Part shown: positions 35,032 to 47,068 of the stretch, in pieces
Layout: each line of letters opens with the position of its first letter
How positions within the stretch are numbered: position 1 is the first letter of the stretch
Assembly: GCA_020081605.1 (NCBI GenBank)
Contig: JAHREC010000016.1
Location: 248,001 to 312,000, forward strand
Origin: Albifimbria verrucaria
Lineage: Eukaryota > Ascomycota > Sordariomycetes > Hypocreales > Stachybotryaceae
Direction: 5' to 3'
DNA length: 64,000 bases
Position numbers and translations under genes: made by a program
Notes under the pieces: model-generated
What the model was told of the DNA's origin: nothing
The model's input: only the letters and a program-made list of their open reading frames with translations
Databases searched by the model: none

Positions 35032-36791
35032 GATTTATCTCGCCCCTATCACAAGAAGCTTGCGTTATGAATATTAGAGTGACACGGAGGATTTAAATTT
35101 ATAGAAAACAAAAGCAAGGGGATCTGCCATGTCCCGCAGACGTGAACTTTATGCTTATCTGCTTGTTGGCCCTTTTAATAGGCGCCTGCTGATGAATACC
35201 CCACATCTTGGCGTCGTAGCTTGATTCCCCAAGGGGAGGAGTTCAGATGCCGCTCACACTGCATGCCTAGAATAAGGGAAAGCGGGGTACGCTGGGATAT
35301 ATTCATCCAAGTTTCTTGGCCTACGACAATGGCTTGATGCTAATGCGAGTATCGTGTAGACCCAATCACTTATGGGTACGTGGATCATGTGAACAGGGCA
35401 ACGATTAGCTTCTTAGACTACCAAGTTTTGCGTGGAAGCTATCGGGGGCAAGTCTTTGATCTAATCAAAAGCTGTGATGGAGAGATTTGTTGAGTTTTGG
35501 TATGCAGATTATTCGTGTGGCGACGGAACGGCTGAGACAACGTTGCACTGCGTGATGGTTGCAATTGAGTATCATGCGTTTCCATTGGTACGCCGGCGGT
35601 GTAAGGCTTGGCAAAGTTTCTGGTAAGCTGGACTATACATGGTCTTGGCTTGAGATGACTGGAGCGCTTACATTAACCAGCAATCTAGACTTCCGTATGT
35701 GCGAGTTTTAGAGCTTTAACAAATGTTGCAATGTTCGACAGAGGATGCTTGCCACTTTCGCACTCAGTATTATCTGAATGCTCCATAAAGGAGCCAATTT
35801 GGTCATTCATTGTCAAGCAAGCGCAAAATTCTCATTTCTTTGTGTTAATTTTAATAACAGGCAAGGTAATGATATAAAGATGACAGGAATACGCCCGTAC
35901 CCCCATTCTATTGAATATCCGAAGACCATACAGGGGCCGCAAGCCCCATATCGTCATCATCGACATGTCGGTACATTAAAAGACTTAATGTCGTTCTATC
36001 GAAGCTAAATATACTATATAGACCTTCGCGAAATCACTAAATATTGCGACTTCTATTATCAGCTAATTTAATCGTTAGTCAATATGATTGAGGGTTTTGC
36101 CGGTTTTAATTGGACTAGATCTATGTCTGGAACGTAAATGTGTCCTTCAGAAATTCAATGAGATAGAAAAGGCGAAGAAATTTGTTGCAACCCTTGAAGC
36201 TCGGGACTTGCAAGAAAAGAGGTTACATTTCCAAGTAATAACCCGAATCCAATATCCCGGAAGAAACGTTTGCAGTGGTGAGACGTAGATGAGCTTTGCT
36301 ACTTCTTGGCATCGCACATATATATCTTAAGCAACCATTCATCTGTTACTCGACGTAGAGAATTGTTAACCGGAAATTCTTTGCTTTGGGCATCTCGATA
36401 TGTGCAACTTGAAGCAGATATCTGTCCGCCAAATTGGCATCCTCGCCTTCGACACGAGTTTTCGATTAGTCCATTACTTAAATACATTGAAGGGTAAATA
36501 AATACACCTAATATCACCTAACTTGCTCGTTTTGTATTACATCTTGTCTATCACTGCTTCTTGTTGGTGAATGTTTGGATTAACATGTTGGTTCCACCAG
36601 AGAAGTTTCAGTGAGCTGTGGCGTATAGTTTGAGCCGTGTACCACACCCCGAGCCTAAAGTCTTTAAAGTCGGTGACGTGATATAAATTTAGAAAGTGAA
36701 TTGATATTTATCCACTGAAACGGCGAGAAAACATTTCACAGTCTTTCGCTGCGGCTAGTTATATCCTTCTTGTTTTAACACCTAAGTTCAA
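35032..36791. other. Intergenic, no gene recognised
   Basis: About 1.75 kb lie between the permease start and the stop of the first DOPA-dioxygenase homologue. Short frames (35778-36008, 36088-36288) have no recognisable features. Confidence 0.4.
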
Positions 36792-37484
36792 TCACTTGCG
36801 ATAGAATATGCTAGTATCCAGTGGCAATCTTTCGCCCATCCAAATGGCCCTCTGCGTATGATTTCTTAACTCTACCTCGTTTTTATCCACTCCTTCTTCA
36901 ACGGTATTAGGATGAACGAGCACTGACAGGGGCCCACGCCATATTGCCAGCCAAGGAATGAAAGCCCTGAATTGGTCCGGTGAAAAATGTTAACCTCGAA
37001 CATAGCAACTGGGTGGGGTCCGATTGGACGATCCCAGAACTTATATATTCTTAACTCCGGGACTTTGAAGAGACATCGTTAGCGCACATTGTTAAAGACA
37101 TGGGCATGAAGTTAGATCCTATCTCCACGCCACTGGCACTGCTCTGGAGAATGATTGAGTATACATACACTCTCTTCTAATACGCTCCCAGAGCTCATGA
37201 GCATACTTAGCCTGCTCTTTATTCTCTTGGAAATAGTAAACGTGTACATCACTACTTATTTTGTTAGCTTCGAAGCTGTGGCCGTGTCCAGGATTGTTCC
37301 CTCACAATCCTCCTCGACGTCCATTGTCTAATGGAGTAGCAAAGGTGTCATAAGCTTGGCTCCGATCATCCCGCAAAGGGTTCTTGAAACTTTTCCTGTC
37401 CTCATTCCTCTCTTCAGAAAGTGGTTCTGCATGCTCAAAGCCCTCAAGTGGCGAAGGGAACTCCGAACCCAGACTCTGGTACAT
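36792..37484 (-). CDS. DOPA 4,5-dioxygenase family protein, copy 1
   Basis: Three exons: 37484-37306, 37254-37169 and 37062-36792, with introns of 51 and 106 nt. The joins read GRRGGFSDVHVYYFQ and RIRREFPELRIYKFW, both family-typical. The small protein has about 178 residues. The N-terminus is FPSPLEGFEHAEPLSEE, then DVHVYYFQ with the first conserved His, WDRPIGPHPVAMFEV with the second, and GPLSVLVHPNT with the third, followed by WMGERLPLDTS. PF08883-type enzymes are small metal-dependent extradiol dioxygenases that cleave catechols such as DOPA; in basidiomycetes and plants this starts betalain-type pigments. In ascomycetes the substrate is mostly unknown. The run 36983-36987 is one base short; correcting it joins FEVN to FSPDQFRAFIPW. 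No signal peptide is present, so it is probably cytosolic. A second homologue lies at the right edge of the window. Confidence 0.83.
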
Positions 37485-38683
37485 TATACCGTATGTATTT
37501 CAGGGAATGAAGCGGGTCTTGGATATGTGTTTTCAAGGTCTTGTTGAAAAAAGATTGGTACGAAAGAATGTAGGTGGAAGCTCAGAGGTCGACGTAAAGC
37601 TTGTCCCTTATCACTTAAGGCGCAGGCTCGCTCAATTAGTAAGCATAGGAAGTTAGCCAAAGTCTCCCAAGTTGTAGTCATATTCAAAATCACGTGATAT
37701 TCATTCAGTTTGTCAATGACCAAATGGGTGTATTGCCAAGGTACGTATGAGCTACAAAATGTAAGATTTGAAGACTGCGGGGAATGATGACCTTTCCGTC
37801 TACGAGATAGATTTGGCCTACAAGAGCTGTTTTTAGTGAGCAGCAGAACGCAAGAGGGGGCAATGAGTCCTTGGAGGAGCTCAGCGGCAATCTTACACTA
37901 AACTAAATCCACCAACTTAGCAATATGACTTGTCGTATCATGAGTCCTACTGCACTTAACGCTTTAGGCATTCTCGGCATCTTTCACATCTCCAAGTCAT
38001 ACTACCAGGCAGGAAACCTTTACATTTAAGTCGAATAGATAAAAAGCCAAAAGACGTCACAGCCTATACCACCAAGAGGATTTATGCATGTCTCCTGGAG
38101 TATTCAGGGCTGTTAAAATGTTTCTGAATGGGAGTATTCAGCCCCTGTTCAATGTGGCTGAGCCATATGAAACACATGTAGCCCGTGTTTTGTCACCAAT
38201 ACAATCTAAGAACCAGGATTCTACAAGATACCTCATAATGCGGCGAAGAATTTACTGCTGTCAGTAGTATTGAGTGAACATGCTTATTGGAACCCAAGGT
38301 ATCTAACACAGAGTGCAAATCACGCTGGTGCTGATAGAAGACATCACTTCGTGGTTCCATACATGCAAAACATGTCAATCGTCGGGGACATACTTGTCAC
38401 TTCTACATCCGTAGTGCATGTCAGCGAAAAGACATGGTCGCGACCTTGGTAACCAATATAAAGAGCTCATTTGCCGCCCACTCTTACCACAAGCAAACCT
38501 CGTCTTTCCACCACATCGCTTTTGTTGATGCCTCAATCATATGGCTGAGCACGCGATAGGTTTCACTGTGACTGCAGCCCATTTCTATGCCGTCAGGCAC
38601 CAATCCAAAGTGCGCTCACACATTTTGAATACTCCAGTCATCCACCGTATGACGAGATTTGAACGGTGATTTGACTGGCGGCA
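37485..38683. other. Intergenic, no confident gene
   Basis: Minus-strand frames at 37484-37723 and 37705-37890 could be small exons but show no family feature. The right part is the upstream region of the zinc-finger-like gene, with CT-rich sequence. Confidence 0.35.
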
Positions 38684-41600
38684 ATGGAAATCGTCAAAAC
38701 ATTATCTGCTATTGTGGCGCAGAGTCAACAAGATCTCGAGAGAATTAAATCGCCCCTCGACATATACAACGACAAAGTGGCTGATGTCAAATCAAAAATT
38801 GATAATGTCTGGGCTACTCTTCGAACCGATAGAATGTCAATTGACGAAAAATATCGCCTTGAGTTGCAGGACAAGATTGTGAGCTTCGGTGGTATCCTGA
38901 AGGAGTTGCAGATGGATTTCGAGACCACTCGGGCGGATACGGAACAGCTTTACGAAGAGCACCAGAAGGATGCAATCCAAACCTTAAGTGATAGACTGGT
39001 CGCGGCTTTGGGTGTGCAGATTATTGAAACTTCTGTGAATCGTCTGTTGGTGAACACATCGAATGAGGGGCTCGAGGCGAAATCCCCTGTCACAATGAGG
39101 CGTCACGACGCAGGTCCCGAGAAGGAGCGGGGATGAGGCAATCATGCATGTGTATATTTCTGACGACGAAGAAGAAGAGCAGAACACACGTTCACCCAAA
39201 GTAGGTATAGACATACGTCAATGCATATAACTGCAGATGGCTAGCTAACATAAGACAGAAACGTAGGCGAGACGATGAAGAGACTCCCAGTTCCACCGAA
39301 CCCAGGAAACGTTTGCTGGTTGATGACAGACCGTCGCTGGACTACGAAGATGTTTGGCAGGCTGGCAAGGCCCCTGTGAAACACATTATAACAGAGTATC
39401 CCGATGGTTCGGATGCATGGTATATTCTTCGTTGTGAGGAGCATGATATGAACTTTAGAGAAAACCCAGTATTGGGTGCCGCCAAGCATTTATCTGGCAG
39501 CAAACACGGTCATATGCCACGAAGCCATGCAACAGCTATCGAACACCTTGGCATCCTGGTCACGAAATGCACTAAAGCCAAAGCCGATCAAAACAACATT
39601 GCGGCTCGAATTTCCTTTCGTCCTGGTGTGGATTTAAACACAAGCAAGAGTATGAATTGCCCCGAGAAAGTATTTGAGGCTTCTAGAAGACCATTGCTGA
39701 GGCGTCATCGGGGTAGTGGTGTTGAGAACTCCTCCACAGTGAACGAAAATCGAGACGTTGTCGGTATGTCCGCCGGAATCATCAGTCCTACCCCTGGCGA
39801 AATATATCTTGGATTTTGGTCAAAATCAAAAGAATGGCTCCCTGTCCTCCTTTTGCTTACCAATGGCTCTAATATCGATATTGGTGTATCCAGCACAATT
39901 GAGGAGCTGGGTCTTATGAACAACATCCCATCCTGCTACGTCTACGACAAGCGAACTAGAAAGCTTCTATGGGGAAAAGACTATGAGGATGGTAACTCTA
40001 TGGTGTCGAAACGTGAATTCCCAGTCATGTACTTCGACGGCCTGCCATTTCCTGAAAGAAGTACAGTAGGTTGGGTGGCTGCAACGAATCTTCAGGTGTT
40101 TGATCATGATAAGGCCTCCTCCCTCATTTCGAATATTAAGCAGGTCAGGGAGTTTCTCCGAAATCGACAAAAGAAGCGTGATTTTGACTTACCATTTGCG
40201 GGTGCAACACAACCTGAAGAGGCTTCTGATGAGACGATTAATACCATCCAGCAGGGTATATATTCCTATGTACTAGTCCACATTATGCTTGGCTGACCAT
40301 CACGAAAACAATAGATACCAACTCCAGAGTATCCAGCGAATCAAGACCTGTCACAACAGAAATCTCAAAAGAGAACTGTATGGCAGGCAAGTCTCCACAC
40401 CAGAAAAGAGTCACACCTGATGAAACGGAAAACACGACCACGCACGAACCTATCCTATACCACAGCCGATCACCGAGTCTGATCAATAAAGGAACCCTGA
40501 CAACCAATGATGTTGGAGAAACCCCTGCCTTTCAAACACTGGTACGTAAATGACAAGTTATGGCGACTCTAGAATCGTGGAAAATGTTGACACACATTAC
40601 GAAGTCATAGACTTAACCTCTCATCCTAGTAGGGCCAAACGAATCCCGGCGGAACGCTTTTCTACGAATCAGATGTCCTCTACACACTTGAATGAGCCAG
40701 TCCCAGCCCCTCAACCGAACAGAACTTGGGATAAGTCCATGAATGACAATAGTACTGTGGATGGCCATTTATATCAGCATCTTAATCCTGATATTGCCAA
40801 TTCTGAGGACACAAATGCTAGGGAACTGGGAATCTGCAGCAAATCCATCGGGAACTCCAGTCTCCAACCACCTTTCGATCTTCCGCATAGTACTACTGAG
40901 CAATACCATGGACAGTCAAACCAGTCTGCTACATTGACTACGCCGCAAGAGAGGACTTCGTGCTTTCCAAATGACGAAAGCCACCTACAAAACGATCTAT
41001 CTAGCCATGTCGATGACTCTAGTTCTCAATCACGCAACTACATATTGCGGTCATTGGCTCGTGCTTCTCTCTTTCATGCTCAAGAGGAATTGGCCGACGA
41101 CTCAAACGAAACAACTCAAATGATCCCTGCCTCGAATAATATCAGAGAAACCGAAATTATAACACCACCGTTCAATAATTTGTCTCCATTCAATAGAGGA
41201 TCCAACGATAGCAATTTACGAAGTGGAGATCAAAACCACGAAAATGCAACTTCTTACCGCCCGGCTAGCACTTATGGGCAGACCTTTAGGACACAGGAGC
41301 CTTCAACTTGGGCCAACAAAGAGCCTCTAGGAAGGCCTCCCCACCTATTTTCACAAACGGATCTTTTCAGCTGCACCCTCATTTTCCATCCGGGCACCAT
41401 CCAGGCAACATCGGTGCAAGTCCCTTCTCTGAGGCAATTTCTTCGAGTTATCAAGATTCACCGGGGCAGGTCATACGTCCAGGTAGACAGATAGGCTTTG
41501 AGCCTATGAGAGGCACTACGCAATTTATCCAAAATGTGCTGCACCCAACAGCCAGCCCAAATTTCCACCCATGTGCCAATAGCCCGCTCACACAATTGAA

Positions 41601-41826
41601 CTCCGACGAGGCTCAGCCTACCCAAGACAATGGTTTCCCAGTGTTCACGATCCCCGTGAACTTATGGAAGATGATTGATTCAAACAAGAATCGTTACCCG
41701 GATGCTCCCGGAAGTAACTGTTTTCGTAATGATCAAGGGGCGTTTATATGCCCTTTATGCCCCAGAGGTGTCGAGTATTCAGGTGCAGCAGGATTCAAAC
41801 AACATTTGGACACTCATCAAATTTAA
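38684..41826 (+). CDS. Large fungal hypothetical protein with coiled coil and two zinc-finger-like motifs
   Basis: Three exons: 38684-39200, 39259-40255 and 40315-41826, with introns of 58 and 59 nt. The protein has about 1000 residues. Residues 1-110 form a charged coiled coil (LSAIVAQSQQDLERIKSPLD and on). An acidic/basic patch follows (DDEEEEQ then KKRRRDDEE, a likely nuclear localisation signal). The middle domain has C-x2-H-x14-H-x5-H (CEEH ... KHLSGSKH) and a conserved block WLPVLLLLTNGSNIDIG ... REFPVMYFDGLPFP. A long Ser/Asn/Gln-rich disordered region precedes a C-terminal C2H2 finger, C-x2-C-x14-H-x3-H (FICPLCPRG ... KQHLDTHQI). Lesions are at 39129-39132 (one base too many), 40548-40550 and 41339-41342 (one short each). 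It is probably a nuclear nucleic-acid- or chromatin-associated protein; this is inference, and the function is unknown. Confidence 0.72.
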
Positions 41827-41929
41827 ACCTCGGCGGCGTGTCAGCTCTCGAGTTCCTATAGGTTGTCATATATATCAAGGCGAGAAAATCTGATAGCATA
41901 ATCCTGTATTGGCTATATTGTACGTTCTT

Positions 41930-44054
41930 CTATGTTACCTTAGCTAGCAGGTACAACTCACCCTCCATTGCGTTATCACTTGCTATGTACATTCTGGTGT
42001 AGTCTAAATCCCAGGCAAGACCACTAGGTCGGAAACAAGACATCATCGAACAGCCTTGACCAGAATCCCAAAGGATGTCGTTGTACCCTTGAGTACTGTC
42101 TCTTGCTGCTACCGGGTCGTAATCTCCAGCAGCAGTCTGCGTGAAAGGTATTGCTACAACCTTGAAACCTGTCGGAGTAACACGATTCCACGAGCCGTGA
42201 AAGGTAACGTACATATTCTTTCCATCTCTGTCAAACTTGCCATCAATCGGGGCGGAGTGGGCCTGAAGTGAGAGACGGGGAGGTACAGACTCCTGTTCAC
42301 AACGGGCATCTGTCCAAGTGCCGTTTGGAGCTGGCACAAACTGAGAGCCTGGCCGTGGGTTGCCGTCGGGGAACCTAGCACCGGACCAGACGGTAAAGCA
42401 GGTGGGATACCCGTACCACTTTTCATTAGAGACAGATGGATCACCCACTAAGATCGTTAACTTTCACTATTAAATCCATTAGTCGTGAACAACTTACAGT
42501 AGTTAAGCTCTTCTGCGGGGTTATCTTCGTGTATATCTGTAGGCCTTCCGTTCACAGTTCTCGTAAAATCGTCGGCGCTATTCTCAACCCCCAGACCCTA
42601 TAATGATTAATTAATCGCTGACTAGAGTTGATGGCTGTGCTTACTTGTTATTGTTATCCACAACGATAGCCACTTCGTTACGTAACCCGTAGCCCAAGAA
42701 GCGTCCAGAAGTTTTATAATCATAGCCGCCCTGAGGAACATTTGTTAAGTCGAAAACCTTTACCAAAGCACGTCCCACAGCCTTGTTGAGGCTGGGCCCA
42801 TCTAGGTTGCCATTGCTCCCTACGCTCACAATAAGCAAGTTAGGGGTCTTGGGAGGAATGACCAATGTCCTTGTAGGATGTCCGCCGGGCTCCATGCCTC
42901 TAACGACAGTCTGCTCATTGCTGACCGTTTGAGCTACCGGATCATAATTGAAACGAAAGGCGCTGACTAATGAAGAAACCAACAGCTGCTTCCCATCTAC
43001 TGAGAGGGCTATGCCATGGTTCAGTGCGGGTCTGTTGATTAGAACTTTAGAGGACTGGATGCAGCCATCAGCCCTCAGAGTGTGAACAGTAACACCTTTG
43101 CCCTGTTCAACAGTGAGGATATTGCCTCGCGTATCCACAGCCACCCCACGTGGAGCTGCTAAATTACCAGCGAGCTTGACATAAGACCAACCCGAAGCGG
43201 TTCTCAAAGGGAATCGACTCTGCAAGCCACACGACGTCGGAATAGCCTTAGCGCTACTCGATGGGGAGGGGACTGAAGTTGATCGTGAAGTGGGGATCTG
43301 TCCGATACTCGAGGAAGACGTGGGAGGCTGTCCCACATTTCCTGTAGCCCATTTTTTGAAATCAGACGAGCGTGCAGAGCTGAGGTCTAGTTCCCACCTG
43401 CCGAAGTCCTGATGGACCCCAAATGGGGTGTTAGAATTCTTTGGATCATCGACAGGGTTCTCAGAAGCGGCCCAGGCAAAGATGTTTGAACCATGAGGGT
43501 TAAGGGCCGTGTCGCCGGCACCTGTGGTATCCCAAACTGAACATCCATCACACAGAACAGTTGTCACGTAGTGAGTTTTGTTGGCATATGAGCCTTCAAG
43601 CAGCTTGTACGTGGCACCGGTGTAGGCAGGAGGCCAAGAATAGGAGCTATCAAGTGTCAACGCTTGTCAACCAAGAAGCAAAAATAAGGACTTACTAGGC
43701 GATGCGAGACGTAACCTGTACACTGTTGCCATTGGCCCAGGTAACAAATAGTGGGTTATATGCCATTCCTCCACCCCAGGAGAATCCCGCCCAGCCGATG
43801 TTGATAGGGGCAGTGATCTGAAGTATAGTCTGGAAAGGAGCCACATTGGCCTCGGGAATTGCGAGTCCATATGTGATGCCACTTGAGCTTGTGTGTGAAG
43901 CAAATCGACGACCGCTCTGATCGTGGTATATAACAGGTGCCTCTTGACCATTGGTCACTTCTCAAGTTATTACGGATCTTTTTCTTCAACATCGAAGCAA
44001 CTCACCAGCAGCAAGGAGCGCCGTAGCTCCGAGTTGGAAGTATAGCCCACGCAT
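41930..44054 (-). CDS. Secreted AA8-AA12 haem/PQQ sugar dehydrogenase
   Basis: Five exons: 44054-44006, 43957-43696, 43646-42645, 42597-42498 and 42447-41930, with introns of 48, 49, 47 and 50 nt. The protein has about 640 residues with a signal peptide (LYFQLGATALLAA). Residues 20-200 are an AA8 cytochrome b domain like that of cellobiose dehydrogenase: GWAGFSWGGGMAYNPL supplies the Met haem ligand (about 81) and NPHGSNIFAW the His (about 155), with a CDGC disulfide region. A Ser/Thr/Pro linker follows (QPPTSSSSIGQIPTS). The rest is an AA12 six-bladed beta-propeller (LAAPRGVAVDTRGNILTVEQ, ALNHGIALSVDGKQLLVSS, LGYGLRNEVAIVVD, FHGSWNR, FRPSGLAWD). AA12 enzymes oxidise pyranoses with PQQ and pass electrons through AA8, for example to LPMOs. 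No CBM1 is seen. The frame is one base short near the acceptor at 42597-42599. Confidence 0.87.
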
Positions 44055-45427
44055 TTCGAAACGACGACAGCGATTTCAAGAGCTGACCTGCTTGCCCTTC
44101 TTCCCTTGAAAAAGTGGAAGGAGCCCTCTTAATATGATAAAACTTCATTATCCTCCTATCCTTTTCTCCGATCGTTGCTACCTTTATGGTTCAAAACATG
44201 TTTAGGGAAGATCGGCACAAATGTAGCAGTAATCGGGAAAAGGCATGAAACCTTCCGTGCGAGGTCAAGACTAGAGGTTGTGTCCACACCAATGGTAACT
44301 CTAATAGGTAAAGCGTAGTGAGAGCAGCCTCGGCAGGCGACATAGACACATCCTGGGCAATTAGCAGTCGTTTAGGGGCCGAGAGCTACCGGCATATGAA
44401 AGTGCTTGGCCAAATGAGTTTCTCTGAATCATGGTGATTGCGGGCCCATGTACACCTGTTAATACATAGAGTTGTATCAGTTGGTCAATGACAGAAGAGC
44501 GGAGGCTAGTCACCGAAAATTATCTGGTGGATGACCAGTCAAGTATTCGTTATCTATCGACTATGGAACGGTGTGGTGTTGATCTGGCCTATCAGTGAAC
44601 AGCCGAGTTGTCTTGGCTGGTCACTCATTTCTGATAATTCACGTATCCATGGAATGGCAACGCTTGGTTGCGGGGTGCAGGTTGAATCACACAACATAGA
44701 GAAGACGCCATAGAACTTTTTGCGGGGTTAAGCTTATTACTTGCAAGGGTGGTCTCATCACTGTTGCTGCTGCCATCATAGGTGTATGGGTTGGTGGGGA
44801 GCTTGGATTAAAAAGACTCAAGTACGATTGGACAATGAAAATTGGGGATAGTAACTCATCTACAGAAGCATCTCAAAGCGAAGACTTTGAGACTGCTTTG
44901 GTACGCCTGTAGGGCATTAGCCTGAAGTGGCTATATTGCTCGAAGATCTGCAGTAAGAAGATGTAATCTAGCTTATGGAAAATTGTAGTTCGAGCCTAGG
45001 CATGATGATAACACCCCTATCTACATCGTTCACTCCTTATTGTTTTTTTTTTTTTTCTGGTGGTCATCGTCCAACCCTGTAAGACATAGAGGCAAGAAGA
45101 AAATAGGAAAATGTCTCCACCTCCCGGAGGAGACTCCAATACATGATGGCCCTGATGGGCTCGTTCGTTAGTGGTTCTGTGGAAAAGACGGACTATTTGA
45201 TGTAATTAAGAAAAATATCGCTCTGGTGGGATTTCATGCTTTCAAGTGCGCAAAATATATTATATCCAACGAACACGAGGTTCAGCTTATTCGCAGATAC
45301 TTTTGTCTCGCATAACCATTTGCCCTTGAAAAATGATGCAACTCACGAAACAAAAATCAACCATACATACAAGCTGAGTGAAGCGTGGAAATAGAAGAAC
45401 ATGTAAAATTTATCGATTTCCTGGTCC
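44055..45427. other. Intergenic, with a possible orphan membrane-protein exon
   Basis: The left part is the promoter of the AA8-AA12 gene. On the plus strand 44730-44912 reads as one hydrophobic segment (LITVAAAIIGVWVGGELGL) with a hydrophilic acidic tail ending at a stop, which could be a last exon, but no upstream exons or family were recognised. A 14-T tract lies at 45043-45056. Confidence 0.3.
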
Positions 45428-47068
45428 CTAGCTACCTCGCCATATTGCACTGTCTTTTGCCCATGGGACATCTTCAAGGTCGAGGAACTTCTCTAACAGC
45501 TGATCCCCATATCGCTCCCGGCCTATGTTCTGGAACAGGTGACTGAGTTGCGGACTTGGGCGCCAGTTCCTGACAGACCATAGGACACGTCTTTGCTCCA
45601 TGTTCTGCGAGTAGGCCGGGTAACTGCCATTTGGCCATGCGATGGATGCACCAGGGCTGAGGTAAATAACACCCCAGCGATATCTGTTCACCCTCCTGAT
45701 TTCCCCGGTCTCAGACTCATAAAACACCGGTATGACTGATGTAAGTTCCGCTGTTTGCAAGGCCCTTATCTGCAAACACGCCTTCCCAAATGCTTCGAAT
45801 AAAGGCGCCAAAGCATCGTCATCTGGTGCTACATCACAATCGAAAACGTCATCGTTGGGCCAATGGCCTTCTACGGAAAACCTTTCTGCTGCCTCTGCTT
45901 CTTCAGCGCGGGAGCCATACCCAGGAGGCATTTCAGTCTCTGAAGGTCTAATTACTTCTGAACGAAAAGTAGGCGCATTTACGCTCATTCGCTTGAGAAT
46001 CCGAAAGTAGCAACCTCCACATGGTCGTCTCATAGAAAAGAAAATTGTGAGTCGCTCTAAGTTCTGCCAATACGGTTCAGAAAGAATATAACTCGATCCA
46101 GGCCACAGCAAAGACGCATCAATGGAACCTGACACTAGCAGGCTTTTCAATGTAGACAGCTTTGTTGTTGTTGTGCGGATCGTAGTGCACAAAGAGTCAA
46201 AAGGTGCATTATCTCGCGTTAGGTTCGTACGACCCCAAGTTGGACTCCAAAGGAACATGTCAGATGTGGATATGCGCAGTGATTGTACCATTGGTAGTTT
46301 GGGGAGGATTGTCAAGATTGATCGATGAAAATTTTGTCGAAGTAAACGGCGAAAAGCAATGTATGGCATTTCAGTGTTGTGTAGCTGCAGAGTTATATCT
46401 CGAACCTTCGGCAATTTCATCGCAATGCTCAGAACGGCGCATGGACTGACTTTTCGCGTAGTTGCGCCATTGATACTAAAGGAAGATATCGTGAATACAG
46501 TAGGTAGTTCTGGTTGCACAAGGTCAAGGTGCGAATATGTATGTCGCCAATTCCACAGGTCTAGCTTCTGCTGGACCTCTCTGTCCTGAACAGTATCGCC
46601 TAGCCGAGTGTATCCAGCTAAGTTGGTCCCTAGAGGGCGTTGTCCAACACGCAGAAACTCATGGTCCGTGACTGAATAGACGTCCAGAACCGTAAGTTGG
46701 ATGGACCCTTCTACATGTAAATCCCATGATTTTAGTAGAAGAAACAAGTCCCTCAATGCGGCGGTAAATGCTTCATTATTCACTTGCCGATCTTCTTCGA
46801 ATTCAAATTGGCAACGGGCAGAGTCGCTGTATGCAGGCAGCTCAATGATGTAATTGATCTCGTTGATATAACGACGACGATGACGGGTCTGAACAATCTT
46901 CTCAAAATACCGCAATTCAGAACTTTTAAGACAGATTTGCTTAAAGACTTGTCGCTCAATAGCCATCTGCCACTGACGAGAAATTGTGGCCAAGGCAGGA
47001 CATGGAAATACAAGTGGATCCATAAAGGTACAGATTTCGTGAAGAATAGTTGCCGGTAGCTTGTCCAT
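45428..47068 (-). CDS. F-box domain protein
   Basis: This intron-free, undamaged gene encodes 546 residues. The N-terminal 45 residues (MDKLPATILHEICTFMDPL ... ALATISRQWQMAIERQVF) are a typical fungal F-box: LP start, helical IL-x-EI, then the buried Trp followed by the basic RQ-x-F. The rest has irregular leucine-rich strand/helix segments (TLKSLLVSGSIDASLL, LERLTIFFS) and an acidic stretch (GHWPNDDVFDCDVAPDDD). F-box proteins bind Skp1 and bring substrates to an SCF ubiquitin ligase; this large, variable family is expanded in ascomycetes and the target is unknown. Its unbroken 1.6-kb frame contrasts with the many frame lesions of its neighbours. The start is the first ATG of the frame and begins the domain directly. 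Confidence 0.87.
   Translation of the reverse strand: MDKLPATILHEICTFMDPLVFPCPALATISRQWQMAIERQVFKQICLKSSELRYFEKIVQTRHRRRYINEINYIIELPAYSDSARCQFEFEEDRQVNNEAFTAALRDLFLLLKSWDLHVEGSIQLTVLDVYSVTDHEFLRVGQRPLGTNLAGYTRLGDTVQDREVQQKLDLWNWRHTYSHLDLVQPELPTVFTISSFSINGATTRKVSPCAVLSIAMKLPKVRDITLQLHNTEMPYIAFRRLLRQNFHRSILTILPKLPMVQSLRISTSDMFLWSPTWGRTNLTRDNAPFDSLCTTIRTTTTKLSTLKSLLVSGSIDASLLWPGSSYILSEPYWQNLERLTIFFSMRRPCGGCYFRILKRMSVNAPTFRSEVIRPSETEMPPGYGSRAEEAEAAERFSVEGHWPNDDVFDCDVAPDDDALAPLFEAFGKACLQIRALQTAELTSVIPVFYESETGEIRRVNRYRWGVIYLSPGASIAWPNGSYPAYSQNMEQRRVLWSVRNWRPSPQLSHLFQNIGRERYGDQLLEKFLDLEDVPWAKDSAIWRGS

Noticed and set aside
37484..37890. Minus-strand frames upstream of the first DOPA-dioxygenase homologue as extra exons
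   Set aside because: The start at 37484 already gives the family-typical N-terminus, and the upstream frames show no related sequence.
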